DNA of 14,308 nucleotides, from the NCBI GenBank assembly GCA_030605305.1, contig JAUWIO010000004.1, positions 1-14,308 of the forward strand, written 5' to 3'. The notes beneath the pieces are model-generated. The model was not told where the DNA came from. It was given only the letters and a program-made list of their open reading frames with translations, and did no database searches. Made by a program: the position numbers and the translations under genes. Source of the DNA: Actinomycetes bacterium (GTDB taxonomy: Bacteria > Actinomycetota > Aquicultoria > CAJVYJ01 > JAUVQD01). Of the stretch, positions 9,317-14,308 are shown one piece after another (positions within the stretch are counted from its first letter, which is position 1; each line of letters begins with the position of its first letter).

Positions 9317-10033
9317 CTAGCTTGCGGCCTCGTCTTCCAGCAGATCCCGAACCTTCGCGGGATCGACCCCGATACCCGGACCCATCGTCGTACTGACCGA
9401 AATCGTTTTCATGTAAGCGCCCTTCGCGGATGACGGTCGGGCTCTGACTATTTCCCCTATGAGCGTCTCATAATTCTCGATCAACTGCCGCGCTTCAAAC
9501 GAAGCTTTTCCGATGATCAGGTGCATGATCGCGAATTTGTCGACCCGATACTCCACCTTGCCGCCCTTGGCGTCACTGACAGCCTTGCCGACATCGAACG
9601 TAACCGTACCGGTTTTCGGATTGGGCATCAGACCCCGCGGTCCGAGGACCTTTCCAAGTTTGCCGACCTTCCCCATTAAGTCCGGTGTCGCCACAGCGAC
9701 ATCAAAATCCAGCCACCCGCCTTCGACCTTGGCGACCAGATCATCGGCGCCGACCTCATCAGCTCCGGCCTCTTTAGCTTCGGTCGCTTTGTCGCCTTGC
9801 GCGAAAACCACGACTTTCATGGTTTTACCCGTTCCATGAGGCAAAACTACTGTGCCTCGGACTTGCTGGTCGGCTTGGCGCGGATCGACGCCTAGACGTA
9901 TGTGCACCTCGACGGTTTCATCGAAATTGCCGCTGGCCAGCTCTTTTGCCAGGGTCAGGGCATCTTTCGGGGCGTACAGGCGCTCTTGATCTACCTTTTC
10001 AAGCGCGGCCTTTCTTTTCTTTCCGATCGGCAT
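9317..10033 (-). CDS. rplA: 50S ribosomal protein L1
   Basis: L1 forms the mobile stalk by the E site, helps release deacylated tRNA, and in many bacteria represses translation of its own mRNA. The 238-residue protein is full length. It shows the conserved [28 protein letters not shown] region, the signature [31 protein letters not shown] (about 115-145), and the C-terminal ...[20 protein letters not shown]. The ATG at 10033 has GGGAGG seven bases upstream. It lies 73 bases after rplK, and that gap can fold into hairpins next to the ribosome binding site. It ends just before the rplJ promoter. Confidence 0.98.
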   Translation of the reverse strand: MPIGKKRKAALEKVDQERLYAPKDALTLAKELASGNFDETVEVHIRLGVDPRQADQQVRGTVVLPHGTGKTMKVVVFAQGDKATEAKEAGADEVGADDLVAKVEGGWLDFDVAVATPDLMGKVGKLGKVLGPRGLMPNPKTGTVTFDVGKAVSDAKGGKVEYRVDKFAIMHLIIGKASFEARQLIENYETLIGEIVRARPSSAKGAYMKTISVSTTMGPGIGVDPAKVRDLLEDEAAS

Positions 10034-10046
10034 AGTAGTTCCTCCC

Positions 10047-10098
10047 GTGGTCCAAGCGGCCGGTCAGGCCTTCCACTCATGAAGCCGGCGTCGCCGAC
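10047..10098 (-). promoter_or_regulatory. Folded rplK-rplA spacer, possible L1 translational operator
   Basis: On the minus strand a 6-bp hairpin (GUCGGC/GCCGGC, 10084-10098) is followed by a longer irregular stem: GUGG/CCAC (10073-10076 with 10047-10050), two A-U pairs, and GGCC/GGCC (10067-10070 with 10058-10061), with bulges on the 3' side. The stem ends three bases from the rplA GGGAGG site. L1 is known to bind irregular stems in its own mRNA; assigning this structure to L1 is inference and it was not matched to a consensus. Confidence 0.3.
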
Positions 10099-10106
10099 TA
10101 TCTTTT

Positions 10107-10529
10107 TTACTCTACGTCAACACCCATGCTACGGGCGGTTCCGGCAATGATCTTTGACGCCGCATCCAGGTCGTTAGCATTGAGGTCTTGCATCTTCTGC
10201 TCGGCGATCTCCCTTATCTGCGCGCCGGTCACCTTAGCGACCTTATCGCGATGAGGCTCACCGGAGCCCTTTTCAATCCCGGCAGCTTGTTTGATCAACA
10301 CGGCCGCCGGCGGCGTCTTCGTAATAAAAGTAAACGAACGGTCCTCGTAGACCGAGATCTCAACCGGGACGATCGTCCCCGTCTGAGCTTGAGTTTGTGC
10401 ATTGTACGCTTTGCAAAACTCCATGATATTAACGCCGTGCTGCCCAAGGGCCGGCCCGACGGGCGGCGCCGGATTGGCTTGCCCCGCCGATATCTGTAAC
10501 TTTATGAGCGCCATCACATTCTTTGCCAT
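10107..10529 (-). CDS. rplK: 50S ribosomal protein L11
   Basis: L11 sits at the stalk base on the 23S GTPase-associated centre and is the thiostrepton target region. The 140-residue protein is full length. It has the N-terminal proline-rich [20 protein letters not shown] (about 10-29) and [16 protein letters not shown], then a C-terminal rRNA-binding domain (about 75-140, [20 protein letters not shown] ... GTARSMGV). The prolines contacted by thiostrepton are present. The ATG at 10529 has AAGGAG eight bases upstream. It follows nusG by 28 bases and precedes rplA by 73, so it belongs to the rpmG-secE-nusG-rplKA transcript; I see no promoter directly in front of it. Confidence 0.98.
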   Translation of the reverse strand: MAKNVMALIKLQISAGQANPAPPVGPALGQHGVNIMEFCKAYNAQTQAQTGTIVPVEISVYEDRSFTFITKTPPAAVLIKQAAGIEKGSGEPHRDKVAKVTGAQIREIAEQKMQDLNANDLDAASKIIAGTARSMGVDVE

Positions 10530-10557
10530 TGTATAACTCCTTGCTAAAACCCGTGCC

Positions 10558-11082
10558 CTAGAGCTTTGCTACCTGATTGAAGGTCAGCTCGACAGGCGTC
10601 TCTCTTCCGAAGATAGAAACAAGCACTTTCAGCTTGCTCTGGTCGATATTTATCTCTGATATGGTGCCGGTAAAATCGGCCAACGGGCCGTTGATGACCT
10701 TGACGGTCTGGCCCTCTGTAAACTCGCTTTTACGCTTCGGCTTATCGGTCGCGGCGCGGTTCAGTATCTTATCGACCTCGCCCGGCGACAGGGCCGTCGG
10801 CCTGGTGTTCGAGCCGACAAAACCGGTAACACCAGGCGTGTTGCGAACAACGTACCATGAATCATCATCAAGCTCCATCTGGACCAGGATGTATCCCGGA
10901 AAGACCTTGCGCTCGACAGTAACCTTCTTACCGCCCTTGACCTCCATCACTTCTTCCGTCGGGATGACGACCTGGAAGATCTTATCCTCCATGTCCATCG
11001 AAGTGATGCGATGCTCAAGGTTCGTCCTGACCTTGTTCTCGTACCCCGAATAAGTATGAATTACAAACCAGCGCTTTAACAA
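10558..11082 (-). CDS. nusG: Transcription termination/antitermination factor NusG
   Basis: NusG binds the polymerase clamp, affects pausing and Rho action, and links polymerase to the ribosome. The 174-residue protein has the NGN domain (about 1-110; [14 protein letters not shown], then [31 protein letters not shown]) and a C-terminal KOW domain (about 120-174; [19 protein letters not shown] ... FNQVAKL). The start is TTG at 11082, with GAAGGAG about nine bases upstream; no in-frame ATG lies upstream or near. It lacks the long acidic N-terminal extension common in classical high-GC Actinomycetota. It follows secE by 27 bases, the usual secE-nusG-rplK order. Confidence 0.97.
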   Translation of the reverse strand: MLKRWFVIHTYSGYENKVRTNLEHRITSMDMEDKIFQVVIPTEEVMEVKGGKKVTVERKVFPGYILVQMELDDDSWYVVRNTPGVTGFVGSNTRPTALSPGEVDKILNRAATDKPKRKSEFTEGQTVKVINGPLADFTGTISEINIDQSKLKVLVSIFGRETPVELTFNQVAKL

Positions 11083-11109
11083 CGGACCGTGCTCCTTCTA
11101 ATTAAGTTC

Positions 11110-11331
11110 TTACTGGATGACCAGACCGACTATACTCGAGAAGATGTAGTCGAGCACACCGATGAAGACTGTAAAGAACACCAAAGTGGTCAGAACTACT
11201 ACCGTCTGCGATCCGATCTCCGGACGAGTCGGCCAGATGACCTTGCGAAACTCGTTACGGACATCGCGAAAATACTTCTGAATCGACTCGAGGCGCCCGA
11301 GGCTCTTCTTATCTTTTTTTGGAGCTGTCAA
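11110..11331 (-). CDS. secE: Preprotein translocase subunit SecE
   Basis: SecE clamps around SecY in the SecYEG channel of the cytoplasmic membrane. The 73-residue protein is the short single-span form. It has a basic N-terminus (residues 1-14), the signature YFRDVRNEFRKVIWPTRPE (20-38) and one membrane segment at about 42-66, followed by GLVIQ. The start is TTG at 11331 with an AAGGAAG site about nine bases upstream; an in-frame stop TAA precedes it, and a nearby ATG at 11352 is in another frame and encodes only eight codons. It lies downstream of tRNA-Trp and 27 bases before nusG. Confidence 0.95.
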   Translation of the reverse strand: MTAPKKDKKSLGRLESIQKYFRDVRNEFRKVIWPTRPEIGSQTVVVLTTLVFFTVFIGVLDYIFSSIVGLVIQ

Positions 11332-11355
11332 ACCAGTACTTCCTTCTTACCCATC

Positions 11356-11373
11356 GGTACCCTCTCGGGCACC
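11356..11373 (-). other. GNRA-capped hairpin in the secE leader
   Basis: On the minus strand GGUGCCC-GAGA-GGGUACC forms a 7-bp stem (one G-U pair) with a GAGA tetraloop, about 25 bases upstream of the secE start. Such a compact hairpin could protect the 5' end left after tRNA-Trp is cut out of the transcript, or mark a processing site. Function is inferred only from position. Confidence 0.4.
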
Positions 11374-11402
11374 TAGCGACCCTCGTGAGTCCTTAAAACA
11401 GC

Positions 11403-11418
11403 AAAACCCCTGACGGGG
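11403..11418 (-). terminator. Weak terminator-like hairpin between tRNA-Trp and secE
   Basis: On the minus strand CCCC-GTCA-GGGG is followed by TTTT and, a few bases on, a second TTTT. The four-pair stem is short. If it acts, termination would be partial, which would leave tRNA-Trp better expressed than secE-nusG. No promoter is obvious between it and secE. Confidence 0.3.
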
Positions 11419-11449
11419 CCGCGGCCTCTTCCCTCATCGATCTTGCCTG

Positions 11450-11524
11450 CAGGCCTGGAGGGACTCGAACCCCCAACACCCGGTTTTGGAGACCGGTGCT
11501 CTAGCCAATTGGAGCTACAGGCCT
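11450..11524 (-). tRNA. trpT: tRNA-Trp (anticodon CCA)
   Basis: The minus strand folds as a standard cloverleaf. The acceptor stem is AGGCCTG/CAGGCCT (7 bp), the D stem GCTC/GAGC, the anticodon stem CCGGT/ACCGG with loop CTCCAAA (anticodon CCA), and the T arm GGGGG-TTCGAGT-CCCTC. The discriminator base is G, usual for bacterial tRNA-Trp. The following bases are CAG, so the 3' CCA is not encoded and must be added. The gene lies between rpmG and secE, in the same direction, and is likely cut from a shared transcript. A tRNA-Trp just before secE is a common actinobacterial arrangement. Confidence 0.97.
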
Positions 11525-11537
11525 ATACGATCAACAT

Positions 11538-11578
11538 GATCAATCGAAACCGCGCTTTTCAGCGCGTCCCGCTTGATC
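11538..11578 (-). other. Hairpin between rpmG and tRNA-Trp
   Basis: On the minus strand an inner 6-bp stem CGCGCU/AGCGCG with a GAAA tetraloop (11551-11566) is enclosed by an outer GAUCAA/UUGAUC stem (11573-11578 with 11538-11543). No T run follows, so a terminator is unlikely. Its position between a messenger and a tRNA suggests an RNA-processing or stability element. Confidence 0.4.
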
Positions 11579-11592
11579 CGGCAAAAGTATAT

Positions 11593-11742
11593 CTAGCGAG
11601 TTTCCCTGTGTAAAGTATGCCGGCCGCACCATTGGCAGTACTTCTTCATTTCTACCCTGTCAGGATCGTTCCTCTTATTCTTATTTGTCGTGTAGTTTCG
11701 ACGCTTGCACTCCGTACAGGCCATCGTGACCGTTACGCGCAC
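11593..11742 (-). CDS. rpmG: 50S ribosomal protein L33 (zinc-type)
   Basis: L33 is a small, basic protein of the 50S subunit near the E site. The 49-residue reading frame starts at GTG (11742) with AAGGAG five bases upstream and ends with TAG at 11593. It begins [20 protein letters not shown] and ends HRETR. Two cysteine pairs, C9-x2-C12 and C36-x2-C39 (YCQWCGRHT), form the zinc ribbon of the C+ form, the version replaced under zinc limitation in many bacteria. An ATG one base from the GTG opens a frame that stops after three codons, which supports the GTG start. It is the first gene after the promoter at 11804-11832 and precedes tRNA-Trp. Confidence 0.95.
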   Translation of the reverse strand: MRVTVTMACTECKRRNYTTNKNKRNDPDRVEMKKYCQWCGRHTLHRETR

Positions 11743-11803
11743 ATTGTCTCCTTCCGGGGCGCCCGATAAGGGCCGCCACTTCCGTCAGTTGGCACAAATA
11801 TTG

Positions 11804-11832
11804 AGTCTATCCCGAGCCCACCTGACTGTCAA
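11804..11832 (-). promoter_or_regulatory. Promoter of rpmG-tRNA-Trp-secE-nusG-rplK-rplA
   Basis: The minus strand reads TTGACA (11827-11832), a 17-base spacer and TAGACT (11804-11809). The -35 is perfect and the -10 is 4/6. It lies 11 bases past the tuf stop with no terminator between, so tuf transcripts may also read through. A GC-rich hairpin (GGC-GCCC / GGGC-GCC with one bulged G) lies in the leader before the rpmG ribosome binding site. Confidence 0.8.
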
Positions 11833-11843
11833 CCGCCTATCGA

Positions 11844-13049
11844 CTATTCGATTATGTCCGTGATCCGCCCGGCGCCAACTGTGCGGCCGCCTTCACGGAT
11901 AGAAAAACGTTGACCCTGCTCCATGGCTACCGTGGTGATAAGCTCGATAGTCATATCCGTTCTATCCCCGGGCATCACCATTTCGACGCCGTCAGGCAAA
12001 GTGGCGACACCGGTGACATCGGTCGTCTTGAAGTAGAACTGGGGCCGGTAACCGTTGAAGAACGGAGTATGCCGGCCGCCTTCCTCTTTAGAGAGGATAT
12101 AGACCTGGGCTTTGAAATTGGTATGCGGGGTGATCGAACCCGGAATCGCCAGGACTTGGCCTCGTTGAACATCTTCACGGTCGATACCGCGAAGAAGAAC
12201 GCCGACGTTGTCTCCGGCTTCGGTGTAATCGAGGAGCTTACGGAACATCTCCAGGCCGGTCGCGGTGGTCTTCACGTTCTCATCTTGCATACCGATGATC
12301 TCGACTTCGTCGCCGACTTTGATCTTGCCTCGCTCGACCCGGCCTGTGACGACTGTGCCCCGGCCGGTGATCGTGAAGACATCTTCGATCGGCATGAGGA
12401 ACGGCTTATCGATATCGCGCACCGGGGTCTCGATGTAGGTGTCGACCGCTTCCATTAATTTGTAGATGGAGCCGCAATCCGGGCAACTGTCTTCGCCGCA
12501 AGCGTGCTCCAGCGCTTTAAGGGCGCTGCCGGTGACGACGGGAATATCGTCGCCGGGGAACTCGTACTCGCTCAGGAGTTCCCTGACTTCTACTTCGACT
12601 AGCTCAAGAAGTTCCGGGTCATCGACCTGATCGGCCTTGTTGAGATAGACGACGATGTATGGGACGCCTACCTGACGGGCGAGCAGGATGTGCTCACGCG
12701 TTTGCGGCATCGGGCCGTCGGCGGCTGATACGACGAGGATAGCCCCGTCCATCTGGGCCGCACCCGTGATCATGTTCTTTACATAGTCGGCATGGCCCGG
12801 ACAGTCAACGTGGGCATAGTGCCTACTGTCGGTCTGATACTCGACATGGGCGATGGCGATGGTGATGCCGCGCTCTCTCTCTTCCGGGGCGTTGTCGATA
12901 TCCGCGAAATCGACTGCCTCTACCCCGCCGTCCTTGGCTGCCAGACATTTGGTGATGGCCGCGGTCAACGTCGTCTTACCATGGTCGACATGACCGATGG
13001 TACCGATGTTCATATGCGGCTTCGTTCTCTCGAATTTAGCTTTCGCCAT
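11844..13049 (-). CDS. tuf: Translation elongation factor Tu
   Basis: EF-Tu delivers aminoacyl-tRNA to the ribosomal A site and hydrolyses GTP on codon recognition. The 401-residue protein has GHVDHGKT (19-26), the RGIT switch I element (60-63), DCPGH with the catalytic-type His86 (82-86), NKAD (137-140) and SALK (175-178), followed by domains 2 and 3 ending ITDIIE. The start is ATG at 13049 with GGAGG about four bases upstream; the frame stays open to 13142 but that stretch overlaps the promoter and is not family-like. An unusual Cys-rich insert, [15 protein letters not shown] (183-197), follows the G5 motif. It has its own promoter and precedes the rpmG unit. Confidence 0.98.
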   Translation of the reverse strand: MAKAKFERTKPHMNIGTIGHVDHGKTTLTAAITKCLAAKDGGVEAVDFADIDNAPEERERGITIAIAHVEYQTDSRHYAHVDCPGHADYVKNMITGAAQMDGAILVVSAADGPMPQTREHILLARQVGVPYIVVYLNKADQVDDPELLELVEVEVRELLSEYEFPGDDIPVVTGSALKALEHACGEDSCPDCGSIYKLMEAVDTYIETPVRDIDKPFLMPIEDVFTITGRGTVVTGRVERGKIKVGDEVEIIGMQDENVKTTATGLEMFRKLLDYTEAGDNVGVLLRGIDREDVQRGQVLAIPGSITPHTNFKAQVYILSKEEGGRHTPFFNGYRPQFYFKTTDVTGVATLPDGVEMVMPGDRTDMTIELITTVAMEQGQRFSIREGGRTVGAGRITDIIE

Positions 13050-13114
13050 ATTGCCTCCCTCAAGCCGACCACCCGAGCCAATAGCCCCTGTGGCGTGTAA
13101 ATCCGTTTGACGGG

Positions 13115-13142
13115 AAGATACAACAACCGACTGAAAAGTCAA
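13115..13142 (-). promoter_or_regulatory. tuf promoter
   Basis: The minus strand reads TTGACT (13137-13142), a 16-base spacer and TATCTT (13115-13120): 5/6 and 4/6 matches. It gives a leader of roughly 60 bases before the tuf GGAGG site. It is the only good promoter match between the PEBP gene and tuf. Confidence 0.65.
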
Positions 13143-13150
13143 TCAGCGCC

Positions 13151-13174
13151 GACATCCACTCGGATGCGTCGGAC
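13151..13174 (-). terminator. Possible weak terminator after the PEBP gene
   Basis: On the minus strand CCGA-CG-CATCC, a GAGT loop and GGATG-TCGG form a 9-bp stem with a two-base bulge, directly after the stop codon. The following sequence (CGCTGATTGACTTTT) has only a distant T run that overlaps the tuf -35. Termination would be weak, so some read-through into tuf is possible. Confidence 0.3.
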
Positions 13175-13176
13175 CC

Positions 13177-13647
13177 TTACTGAGAATAGATGCCGGTCAA
13201 CTTGGCTGAGTCAAGAACTCTGCCCTCAAGCGCCTTCTCGAACTCTTCGCGCGTCACCGCTTCCGGCAAGCCCAGATGAGGCACATTAAGCGCGTATACC
13301 GCCACCTCATAACCATGATCTCCGGTGCCGGCCGGGGGCCTGGGGCCGCCGTAGCCTGGACGGCCGTAATTGGTATTGAGCTCTTTAGCGGGTGTCGGCA
13401 TCCGCGGCGTCAACGAGACGCCTTCACCAACAGAAGATACGGTCGGCGGAACATCGATCACCAGCCAATGAACAAAATCCTTGGCCACCGGATGATGGTC
13501 GACGATGGACAAAGCAAAAGACTTTGTCTCAGGCGGCGCCCCATCCCACTCGCACGGAGGCGAGGTATTCTTGCCCCCCTCGACGCCGATATTCGCGTAT
13601 TTATCGGGCATCCGCTGCCCGTCTTCATATGTCGATCTGAGCTCCAT
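13177..13647 (-). CDS. YbhB/YbcL-type phosphatidylethanolamine-binding (PEBP) family protein
   Basis: The frame encodes a 156-residue cytosolic protein of the PEBP family; no signal peptide is seen. Family members have an anion-binding pocket; the bacterial YbhB type has no firmly established role. Conserved parts visible are TSPPCEWDGAPPETKSFALSIVD (28-50), a degenerate DxDxP-type segment reading DHHP (50-53), the HW pair (60-61), and GYGGPRPPAGTGDHGYEVAVYAL (98-120), the ligand-pocket motif. The ATG at 13647 has AGGAGG four bases upstream; the frame extends to 13704 but lacks such a site there. It lies between the divergent tRNA promoter and tuf. Nothing links it functionally to translation. 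Confidence 0.9.
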   Translation of the reverse strand: MELRSTYEDGQRMPDKYANIGVEGGKNTSPPCEWDGAPPETKSFALSIVDHHPVAKDFVHWLVIDVPPTVSSVGEGVSLTPRMPTPAKELNTNYGRPGYGGPRPPAGTGDHGYEVAVYALNVPHLGLPEAVTREEFEKALEGRVLDSAKLTGIYSQ

Positions 13648-13694
13648 ACGTCCTCCTAGGTGGAGTTTTTGTTTATTCATATCCGTACCCGGAA

Positions 13695-13700
13695 ATTCTA
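13695..13700 (-). promoter_or_regulatory. Possible -10 box for the PEBP gene
   Basis: The minus strand reads TAGAAT here, a 5/6 match to the -10 consensus, about 50 bases upstream of the PEBP start. No convincing -35 sits at the right spacing, so the assignment is tentative. It lies about 30 bases from the oppositely directed tRNA promoter. Confidence 0.4.
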
Positions 13701-13728
13701 ACACGGGCGCTTGGTCAGAAATCTCATC

Positions 13729-13757
13729 TTGATAAGGGCGCCCGCGTTAAATACAAT
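13729..13757 (+). promoter_or_regulatory. tRNA-Thr/tRNA-Met promoter
   Basis: The plus strand reads TTGATA (13729-13734), a 17-base spacer and TACAAT (13752-13757), each 5/6. The -10 ends ten bases before tRNA-Thr, so the primary transcript would have only a few extra bases at its 5' end for RNase P to remove. Confidence 0.75.
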
Positions 13758-13767
13758 AGGAAGCCGT

Positions 13768-13840
13768 GCCCGCATAGCTCAGCTGGTAGAGCACATCCAT
13801 GGTAAGGATGGGGTCATCGGTTCAAATCCGATTGTGGGCT
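13768..13840 (+). tRNA. thrT: tRNA-Thr (anticodon GGT)
   Basis: A complete cloverleaf: acceptor stem GCCCGCA/TGTGGGC (one G-U pair), D stem GCTC/GAGC, anticodon stem CATCC/GGATG with loop ATGGTAA (anticodon GGT), and T arm with TTCAAAT. The discriminator base is T and the next bases are CTA, so CCA is not encoded. It reads ACC and ACU codons. It is followed after 18 bases by tRNA-Met in the same direction; a Thr-Met tRNA pair near rpmG, tRNA-Trp and secE is known from Actinomycetota. Confidence 0.96.
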
Positions 13841-13858
13841 CTAGTACGATCTCGGCAC

Positions 13859-13936
13859 GGCGGTGTAGCTCAGCCTGGTGAGAGCACACGGTTCATACCC
13901 GTGTTGTCGTTGGTTCAAATCCAACCACCGCTACCA
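13859..13936 (+). tRNA. tRNA-Met, elongator type (anticodon CAT)
   Basis: Cloverleaf with acceptor stem GGCGGTG/CACCGCT, D stem GCTC/GAGC, anticodon stem CACGG/CCGTG with loop TTCATAC (anticodon CAT) and T arm GTTGG-TTCAAAT-CCAAC. The discriminator is A and CCA follows directly (13934-13936), so the 3' end is encoded, unlike the other two tRNAs here. The first pair is G-U rather than G-C. The anticodon stem lacks the three G-C pairs of initiators and position 1-72 is not the C-A mismatch, so an elongator is favoured. A lysidine-modified tRNA-Ile with a CAT anticodon cannot be fully excluded. Confidence 0.93.
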
Positions 13937-14011
13937 ACCAAGGTCCGGTACGACGCGGTCCGTTATTGAGTCATTTGGCTGGATTTAACAATTTGGCGAT
14001 GTTGACGATAA

Positions 14012-14073
14012 TAAAAAAGGCCCCCAGAGAAGGTGCCAAGATTGTGAGGATCTTTGCAAGCATCCGGGGGCCT
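14012..14073 (-). terminator. Leftward terminator with a long structured loop
   Basis: On the minus strand AGGCCCCC (14066-14073) pairs perfectly with GGGGGCCT (14018-14025), followed by a run of six T and ATT. The 40-base loop is itself foldable: GGUGC/GCAUC and AAGAU/AUCUU can stack inside (shown in plus-strand letters). It would end a minus-strand transcript entering from the right edge. On the plus strand there is no T run, so it is not an ideal end for the tRNA transcript. Confidence 0.65.
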
Positions 14074-14165
14074 CACGTCGAAAACTATCTCCCCCATTAC
14101 CTCGTCGAGCAAGCAGCGCAACTAAAGCGGACTTAAGTACGCGCCGCGGATGCGCCCGGAGCCCC

Positions 14166-14240
14166 GAAAACACGAAGCTGCCTCGGGATATATATCGCCT
14201 CGAGTAGGAAAACACAAAGCCGTCTCGGGGTGCATATGCA
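14166..14240. repeat. Degenerate direct repeat, two copies, 42-base period, with palindromes
   Basis: Two 22-base copies start at 14166 and 14208 and share GAAAACAC-AAGC-G-CTCGGG with 19 of 22 bases identical. Each is followed closely by a different perfect 10-base palindrome: GATATATATC (14187-14196) and TGCATATGCA (14231-14240). The period is a multiple of three, so a coding repeat is possible. No known repeat family was recognised, and two copies are too few for a CRISPR call. Confidence 0.6.
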
Positions 14241-14254
14241 AGGAAGGCAAGGGG

Positions 14255-14282
14255 GCGTACGAGGAGTGTGCATCAGGTACGC
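14255..14282. repeat. Short inverted repeat GCGTAC...GTACGC
   Basis: A 6-bp perfect inverted repeat (14255-14260 and 14277-14282) encloses 16 bases. It could form a hairpin on either strand. It adds to the density of symmetric elements at the right edge but may be chance in GC-rich DNA. Confidence 0.3.
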
Positions 14283-14308
14283 GACTCGCAGCGCACCCGC
14301 AGCCTAAC

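Larger units (their letters stand above)
13937..14308. other. Right-end region without a convincing gene
   Basis: No reading frame here has a ribosome binding site, a family-like protein or a clear start. On the minus strand all three frames are open over part of 14120-14308 because the sequence is GC-rich. The longest edge-open frame runs from 14307 to a TAG at 14122 and its translation is Cys- and Pro-rich without a recognisable motif. Contents that can be supported are a leftward terminator (14012-14073), a 42-base-period repeat with palindromes (14166-14240) and a GCGTAC/GTACGC inverted repeat (14255-14260 with 14277-14282). The region may be the 3' part of a minus-strand gene, a non-coding RNA or intergenic DNA. 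Confidence 0.6.

Noticed and set aside
11910..12458. 182-codon open frame on the plus strand inside tuf
   Set aside because: Antisense shadow of EF-Tu; no ribosome binding site or family features.
13050..13142. N-terminal extension of EF-Tu by 31 codons
   Set aside because: It covers the tuf promoter and leader, and the ATG at 13049 has a good GGAGG and the standard EF-Tu start.
13648..13704. Longer start for the PEBP protein
   Set aside because: AGGAGG lies four bases before the ATG at 13647; upstream starts lack such a site and overlap the putative -10 box.
14075..14099. tmRNA-like 5' sequence on the minus strand (GGGGGAGAT followed by TTTTCGACG)
   Set aside because: The resemblance to the tmRNA start is short, the terminator follows within tens of bases, and no tag reading frame or 3' tRNA-like half is present.
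13985..14215. 76-codon minus-strand frame
   Set aside because: It runs through the terminator stem, has no ribosome binding site, and all three frames are open there because of base composition.
14166..14240. CRISPR array
   Set aside because: Only two imperfect copies with no uniform repeats and spacers, and no cas genes in the window.
14122..14307. Edge-open minus-strand frame as the C-terminal end of a gene
   Set aside because: Its Cys/Pro-rich translation matches nothing I know and the other frames are equally open; kept only as a possibility in the region note.

Overview
This window is a bacterial housekeeping super-cluster for transcription and translation, almost all on the minus strand. 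In transcription order (right to left) it holds tuf, rpmG, tRNA-Trp, secE, nusG, rplK, rplA, rplJ, rplL, rpoB, rpoC, rpsL and the first 31 codons of rpsG. The gene order, the RpoC N-terminus (MLDVNNF...[20 protein letters not shown]) and the tRNA-Thr/tRNA-Met pair near rpmG, tRNA-Trp and secE resemble Actinomycetota. EF-Tu and NusG look less like the classical high-GC members. My inference is a deep-branching, moderate-GC Actinomycetota-type lineage; Chloroflexota or a related group cannot be excluded without a tree.

The right end is different. Two tRNA genes (Thr-GGT, Met-CAT) lie on the plus strand, divergent from a minus-strand gene for a small PEBP/YbhB-family protein that sits just upstream of tuf. 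Beyond the tRNAs, about 370 bases carry no convincing gene. They contain a strong terminator-like structure facing left and a degenerate 42-base-period repeat, each copy followed by a 10-base palindrome.

Regulatory layout, read directly from the sequence: near-consensus vegetative sigma-factor promoters stand before tuf, rpmG, rplJ, rpoB, rpsL and the tRNAs. Proposed units are tuf; rpmG-tRNA-Trp-secE-nusG-rplK-rplA; rplJ-rplL; rpoB-rpoC; rpsL-rpsG; the PEBP gene; and tRNA-Thr-tRNA-Met. A strong hairpin separates rplL from rpoB. The rplJ leader has the L10-binding fold plus an intrinsic terminator and a competing 13-bp antiterminator helix, i.e. a complete-looking L10 attenuator.

The genes supply the RNA polymerase beta and beta' subunits, the elongation factor NusG that binds polymerase, the ribosomal stalk (L10, L7/L12, L11) and L1, S12/S7 of the decoding centre and head, EF-Tu, and the SecE subunit of the translocon. 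Five genes (rpsL, rpoC, rpoB, nusG, secE) use TTG start codons. I see no mobile element, CRISPR array or clearly new defence-type system. The most rewarding signals are regulatory RNA structures, the unusual start-codon usage, and the unexplained repeat at the right edge.
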